Source: Fasciolopsis buskii (Eukaryota; Platyhelminthes; Trematoda; Plagiorchiida; Fasciolidae). From it: a stretch of DNA of 64,000 nt. Below are positions 58,292 through 64,000 of this stretch, piece after piece. The notes below the pieces were generated by a model, which was given only the letters and a program-made list of their open reading frames with translations, made no database searches and was not told the origin of the DNA. Each line of letters opens with the position of its first letter. Within the stretch, counting starts at the first letter, position 1. The DNA is taken from the NCBI GenBank assembly GCA_008360955.1, contig LUCM01005033.1, positions 62,001 through 126,000 of the forward strand, given 5' to 3'. A program made the position numbers and the translations under genes.

Positions 58292-61200
58292 AAGCAAACA
58301 ATGATGGGTTCTCAGTAGAATGACAGCAGTGATGTTTCTAAGGCACTCAAGTTCCAATTTCAATAGTAGTCAAATAGACCAAATGCTCCGAGGCGCGTTG
58401 GGATGACAGAAAAGCATTTCAGACGAATTCCAGTCCCTTGGATTACCCATAAGACTGGTATCAAGTACGCATACACATTACACTGAGATCATTTTCGAAG
58501 GAGTTAATCCTGCTATTGTATTGTTTCCGCACAATCTTTTTATTTTGCTCGCTGAATTCCGAAAACCAGAGATTTCATGAAATTATTCGGAATTTTGTTC
58601 TGATTACGTGTTTGCTATTAGCTCTAACTGTACGCGAAAGTTTGTTTTAATCGAGAGTGCATTTCCCGAAATTCCCGTATGCAGCCTGAAAGGACCGTGT
58701 GCTAATGTACTCCAGGCGGACTGCGATGGATAAAACCGTGTGAATGAGAAAGTAGTATCTGTGACCAACTGAACTGAAAGTGTGGGCTGAATCGGGATAA
58801 TGAAGGAGTAGTGAGACTATTGGGATCATTCATGACGGCCCCACCCAGTTATGGTGCAAACGGGTTATATCGAATGGCGTTTAAAACAGTTCAACACTGT
58901 AGTTGTGCCAGTCTTGTTGCGAATCTTCACGAGCCCCGCATACCCACCACGCTGGAACTGATATGAATACCGAGGTGGACGATCATGAGTCGCAAGCCCT
59001 ATTCACCATGCTACCCGGGCGGGGTCTCAACTGTTCTTCCAACACCTGAGGCCGCAGAATGAATCATGAAATTCATTACCACTGAGAATTTATCGAATAA
59101 AAAAGTTGGCTATGATTGTTTGTAATTTCTTTGCATTTTGCAAAGAGGCTGGAGATCGAGCCTTTAGTTAGTCACCTGACGACGGACACGCCTTGATATT
59201 GGGCATGCTGGGATTCATTGTGCTACGTGATAACCTGTTTACCTGTGGCCGGAGAGCAATGCTGGGCGCTTCGGGTCATTTTCGTTTTGAATGGTGCAAT
59301 ATGTTGTCCATCACTTTCAAAGCACTTTGGTGCGGTATGCACAAATAGTGTGCGGGACGAGACCTGAACCACAGAACACTGTACAGCAAACTAAATAAAA
59401 AGTCAGACTATTTTCAGACTCCAAAATAAATGAAAAATTTTACGCTTTTATTTAGTCTTAACATTTGTTTACAACAATGCACTATTACTAAAGACTAAAA
59501 CGTGTAGCCCCAGCTGTATTTATTTTTCCGTCGTCAGCTTTTCATCGTTATGTACAGGACACTTTTCTCTAGATTATGCTGCCTTATATACCTTTTGGTT
59601 TTCCGAGCTTTTCATTAATTTTTGCTGTTTTAGATAAGGTTGGAAATCGAGGCAGAAGCTTGTTCGTGACGGTTCTTGGGCACTGAGGAAGACATGAAAC
59701 AGGGTGGTGAATTGCCCTCAGTTAGCACTCAGTGGACAGAACACCTAAACCCTGATTTTTATCCTCTGACACGCGTTCTTTTTCCACTACGTCTAGGTTA
59801 TACAAATTGTTTGGCTTATCCGAGTGAATGTGAATGTTTGTGATCATTTTTCTAAAATAAATCTATTTACATGCTCATATTAGTGGCAACAGTTTCTATG
59901 GTTAATACGATGCTATCACGGCAATCCTCGACCTAAATAGGGAAGTAGATAGACAGGTTTTTACTTTTAGTTTTGCATGACGGGTTCAACTCTTCTCGAC
60001 CCATTTGTTATTCCAACAGTTCAAGACCTTCCCATGATCCTGTCTTCTGACAGCAACAGTGCTTTAGTGCTTGTCGTTATGTTTCGTTTACCAACGTTTT
60101 TTACATCAGCAAATACCCACGCGCATAATTTTAGACAGTTTACGAGTGACCATTTGGTTACCAACATTTACAATTCTACGTAAGTTGTCATTATTGGCTT
60201 CAAAAGATTTGTTGAATTTATCTTATACTCTCGTGTTTTCTTGATTTTGGTGCAATTTTGCATATATGGAAATGGTCTTTCTGATTTAGCATGACTCAAC
60301 TATCTGATAATCTGCGTTCATCAGCAAGCTCCCACTAAAATGTCTTATTACCATGCTTTATTTCAACATCTATAATTTTTTTCGGAACCAGTTTTAGGTG
60401 CCATTTCTTCCTTGAGATCATGAAGACAATGGAGATTCTTTTACGCCGCAAAAAGGTAAACGAGGACAAGACCGGTCAATCAGGTCAGTTGAAGTGCGGC
60501 TGCTCGCCGATCTTTCTCCAGAGCTCGAGGGGCAGAATTAACGTAGAAATTCTTCTGCTGACCACTTCCGTAACAGCCTGTTAGTGTCACCGAGATTTCT
60601 CCCTTTCTCCTTCACGATAAGTCTCTTCAATATGAACATCGAATTGTTTTAATTTCTTCTAAGGTATCATCTGACCCTCTGAGGTGCGATTCGTCCAACT
60701 TGATGGATTTTCATTCCTCTACTTAAGGTGGATGCGTTGAGTCGAGGAACGGGCATAAAGGACTGCTCAGGTAACGGGGAATGATCTGATCAAACCTATC
60801 CAGGCTGAAGTCATTTTACGGAATGACCGGTATATAGACATTTGTCGCGGGATTTCAAAAGGTCTCCAACGACTGACCATCTCAAAACCAGAATCTAACT
60901 CTAACGTCCTAAGACTCAAGTCTGGGTTATCTGTGGGCTGTGGCCAACCCGATTTTCTCTATCAATGTTGTTGCTAATGCGTTAGCACCGATTACGGCAG
61001 ACTCAGTGTTCAGGAAACTGTTAAAATTTAAATATAACAATTATTACAGCCCTCATTTACTCTCGGATCTAGCGCACTGAACTTGAGCTTCTCAGTTTGC
61101 GGGCCTACTGGTCTTATGCAGTTTGTCCACAAATCTTCAGTGTTTCCATTAAATGTTAAAAAAATGCAATGGTTTTCGCCCTGATTGTGAATCCCGCGAA

Positions 61201-64000
61201 AAACAATCATTTATTGACTGTGCTGACGTCCTAATTTGTTTACTTCCTCAGATCCTACTATTTTCCCTGGCTATTCATTCTTTGAATCATTCCACGTTTA
61301 GGAATTTTTCTTTTTCGTGTACCTGCAACAGAAATAGCGCTAGTGCACGACTTGTTCATTCACTTTGCTAACTGATCTTAGAGCTCACCTTCATTAGTAG
61401 CACAAGTGACTAGTAATCATGTTTTTAAATCCTTTCAAAAAGTCTCTCATTTTACTCCCATAGACATTATTACATATTTAGCTTCCCCTTATGTTTCTGT
61501 CACACGTTTGATGGTTTCGAGCTAAACATTCACCCCATTTCGAGAGTACAATATTGTAGTGTTTGGACTGGACTATCTAGAGAGATTGGTAATATCAGGC
61601 CAGTTGTTCAACTAATCGAGGTCTTACGGTCACTCACGATTTGCTTGATGGTGAATGGAATTCAAAAATGATTCCTCACAGTAGCAAAGAGATGCCCGAT
61701 ATAAACCAAACAGAACGCGTGGTTGAGCAAGCGCTTTTGATGATTTGATTTGTTCTAAAGCTGTTGCAAAGGAATTAAGCTAACGCATATTCTACTTTGT
61801 GGCGCCAAGTGATTGTGCCTAAATGGAATAGGAAACGGGATAATGCACACCCGTGGGAGTTAATGGGACAATAAAACGGAGTGACTGCCACAATTGGGTC
61901 AATGGGACAAAATGCCTCCGCTGATCGTCTGTTATTGTACCATTCAAGGTTTGAGTTCCAGTAGACATCCAAAGACAAAACGTCATGCCGCGTGCAGTAT
62001 CCCTGTTCTGTTGCAAAGGCGAACCCAATGTTTTAGTGAGTAGCTGTGAATAAGATGTGGGCAAGCCAAATAAGCGGTCGCATGCACATAACGACAGCGT
62101 TTTTAGCGTGGCTGGTTTTCGGCTGGTAACCGTTCGTCATAAAAAGATCGCAATAATTCGCTGGTGGCACTGTGACACGGTGAGTATGGCCGTCCGTCCC
62201 TTAACCCATCCTAATGAATCGATGAGGTTTTCCGGAATAATCGAACAAACCGAACAACTGATCACCGGCTCGCCTGGAGCAATACTGCGGGTCACATTAG
62301 AGAGATGTAGTCTCAAACAACACAGGCCTGTTGTGACCAGATAGGTCAAGTGGTATGACAGCCGACAATGAACAAATGGGGACAACGGGAAGTGATTCTG
62401 TAGGACAGCAGTCTGGAATAGGAGATACTTTTATTGAATTTCAAGTGAATTTCTGTTTTTTTCCCTCTGTTTTGTGCTGCTTTTGCTTAGTCCCCCGGGG
62501 TTTCAGTAGCCCAAGATCCGTGTACAGATTTGTGCACATGTATCTAATGTACTTCTTCTTAGCCAGAAATAAGTCGACTACTTGAAATTCCATAGGAATT
62601 CTTGTTGAGAACATGAGCCCTTTTCTTCTTGGCATACTCAAGCCATCTGAACAAATTACCGGGACAAACTGAAAGTTTCCGCGGAATTATCAAATGAAAT
62701 CAGTAAGTGAACATCATTGTTTTTTACGTAAGACAGGGTTTGGTATATTTCTTGCCAGTGTTTTCTTAACGCCATTTTTATTTTGGCCAAACCTATACCA
62801 CATCTATAAATATATATGTATATATTTCGCAAGAATCTGATTACAAGCCATTTCCCAAAGGAACCAGCTGCTAAAGCAGAACAACGTTCAGGCGAAAGAA
62901 AAAGAGAAAACGAAGTTGTGCACGGTTCACCGGATTTGTATCGTCCCCTTCATTCATTAACAAATTTTCCTGGGGACAGATTAAACTATATCACCAGCAT
63001 TATTTCACTACCACCAATTTTTGCCTGATTATATAAAATCATTTATGATGCCTTCCCGCGTTCGGTATCGTTCTTTACGATTTCGAAAGTGGCATATTTT
63101 TGTCTCAGAACTATTGTTGTCGCCGAAAGAATTTTGTTCGCAGCTATAAGGAGAATGTTTTGCGCAGAAGCCATGACATCCCAACAGCTTTATCCAATTG
63201 CCCATGTTATTCCCAACTCATCTGCTTCCACTTGGCGAAGTACACGTTTTGGAGCAGAATTTGCCGGTTTCGCCTCATCGAACGAGTGCAACAAATGATC
63301 ACGTCAAAAGCTTAACTAGTTCGGCAGGCTTTGATACTAAGACTAGTTTTTGTCTGCTACTCCTCCAAGTGAGTGGACCTATGCTCAGGCAAGCAAAGGA
63401 AGTCACTGGTTACGAAGCGTTCAGATCAGTTGAACCGATTAGGCAAATCGTAGTTTATTTCCGTCCTAGTGATGATTGTTCCAATTGGTTTATCAGACGC
63501 ATAAACCGAAACCGTATTTGCAACTATCCTCTATGAATACCTTAATTTCCTCCAGGGGGACATTGGTGTCAGTTCCGGGTATAATAGAATGCAATCTCTA
63601 ATAGATGTTCCAGTTTGGAAATAATTGGGGCTTTTCTGATTAGATGTTACACCATTACATTGGCTTGTTTTGTTTGTAGTTCAATATACTGCCTAAATAT
63701 TTATCATGTTAGGGGCCAGAATTCGCCAGGATGAATGCTCAAAAAGAAAATAAATAGGCTGAGGTGTGGTGGATGCTAAATTTAATGTTGAATCGATTTA
63801 GTCCTACTCATAGCTCAGTTTTGCTGTTTAATATCAAGTTGTACTTACATTTCAACTTCTGCCTGACACCCAGTTGAAATGAAATCAAATAATGTTCGTA
63901 TTCATGCCCTCCTTTTTTTACTAATATATATAAGTAAGTAATGAGATGGTTTCATAATTTTGTGAATGAATCTGATAAAGGCAGTGATATACTTTTTGTT
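58292..64000. other. No gene identified
   Basis: Open stretches with plausible splice signals occur at 59971-60179 (IPTVQDLPMILSSDSNSALV, donor ctac/gtaagt), at 61050-61170, and as several polar stretches from 62225 to 63369 (for example KAEQRSGERKRENEVV at 62866-62913 and a tccaa/gtgagt donor at 63370). Their phases do not form a chain I could defend. A short TATA-rich run lies at 62806-62826. Confidence 0.3.

Noticed and set aside
62225..62343. PDZ-like segment EQLITGSPGAILRVTLER
   Set aside because: Only the last two strands of a PDZ fold would be present. The ligand-binding loop and the rest of the domain are missing, and the splice sites are poor.
1..64000. CRISPR arrays, operons, bacterial or phage defence systems
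   Set aside because: The window is eukaryotic. The only short regular repeats are microsatellites, with no spacer structure.

Overview
This is a stretch of a large, intron-rich, repeat-rich eukaryotic nuclear genome. There are no operons, no bacterial-type genes and no CRISPR array. The mixture seen here (RTE/CR1-like and jockey-like non-LTR retrotransposons, a Penelope-like element with a GIY-YIG endonuclease, (TA)n microsatellites, very long introns) fits a flatworm, probably a trematode. That assignment is inference from repeat style, not from a marker gene.

Region by region. Positions 1-2716 hold a dead minus-strand non-LTR retrotransposon cut by the window edge. Positions 6646-26337 carry the only gene I can name with confidence: the 3' part of a DDI1/DDI2 (DNA-damage-inducible 1) homologue on the plus strand. 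Four phase-compatible exons encode the end of the helical region, the retroviral-type aspartyl protease domain (two exons, with the DSGA active site) and a C-terminal UBA domain. The N-terminal ubiquitin-like domain was not found and probably lies upstream of the window. The introns (11.1, 1.4 and 6.4 kb) are full of repeats: a plus-strand non-LTR element (8.4-12.3 kb) with an LTR-like insertion inside it, fragments of related elements at 18.5-19.3 and 20.1-20.8 kb, an inverted pair of 289-bp blocks (16.4 and 21.6-21.9 kb), a 215-bp hairpin (23.15-23.36 kb) and a minus-strand jockey-like reverse transcriptase relic (23.6-25.2 kb).

Positions 26.3-38.5 kb are mostly non-coding, with several LINE relics (28.5, 30.9, 33.6 and 34.1-35.4 kb) and a few unrecognised open frames. 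Positions 38.9-40.1 kb hold the Penelope-like element, and 40.1-43.4 kb hold a second minus-strand retrotransposon that is almost identical to the one at the window start. From 43.8 to 58.3 kb the sequence is A/T-rich and poor in repeats. It contains several short open stretches with good splice signals and mutually compatible phase-1 boundaries. I list them as candidate exons of one unidentified plus-strand gene whose first visible candidate exon is at 38.5 kb. The last 5.7 kb hold nothing I can name.

The most unusual observations are: (1) two inverted repeat copies that match at 287 of 289 bases in a sharply bounded central block while their flanks are much more diverged, as expected from gene conversion; (2) two defective retrotransposon copies 40.7 kb apart that share all their disabling mutations and differ at only about four positions in 2.7 kb; (3) a near-complete 215-bp foldback inside a DDI intron.
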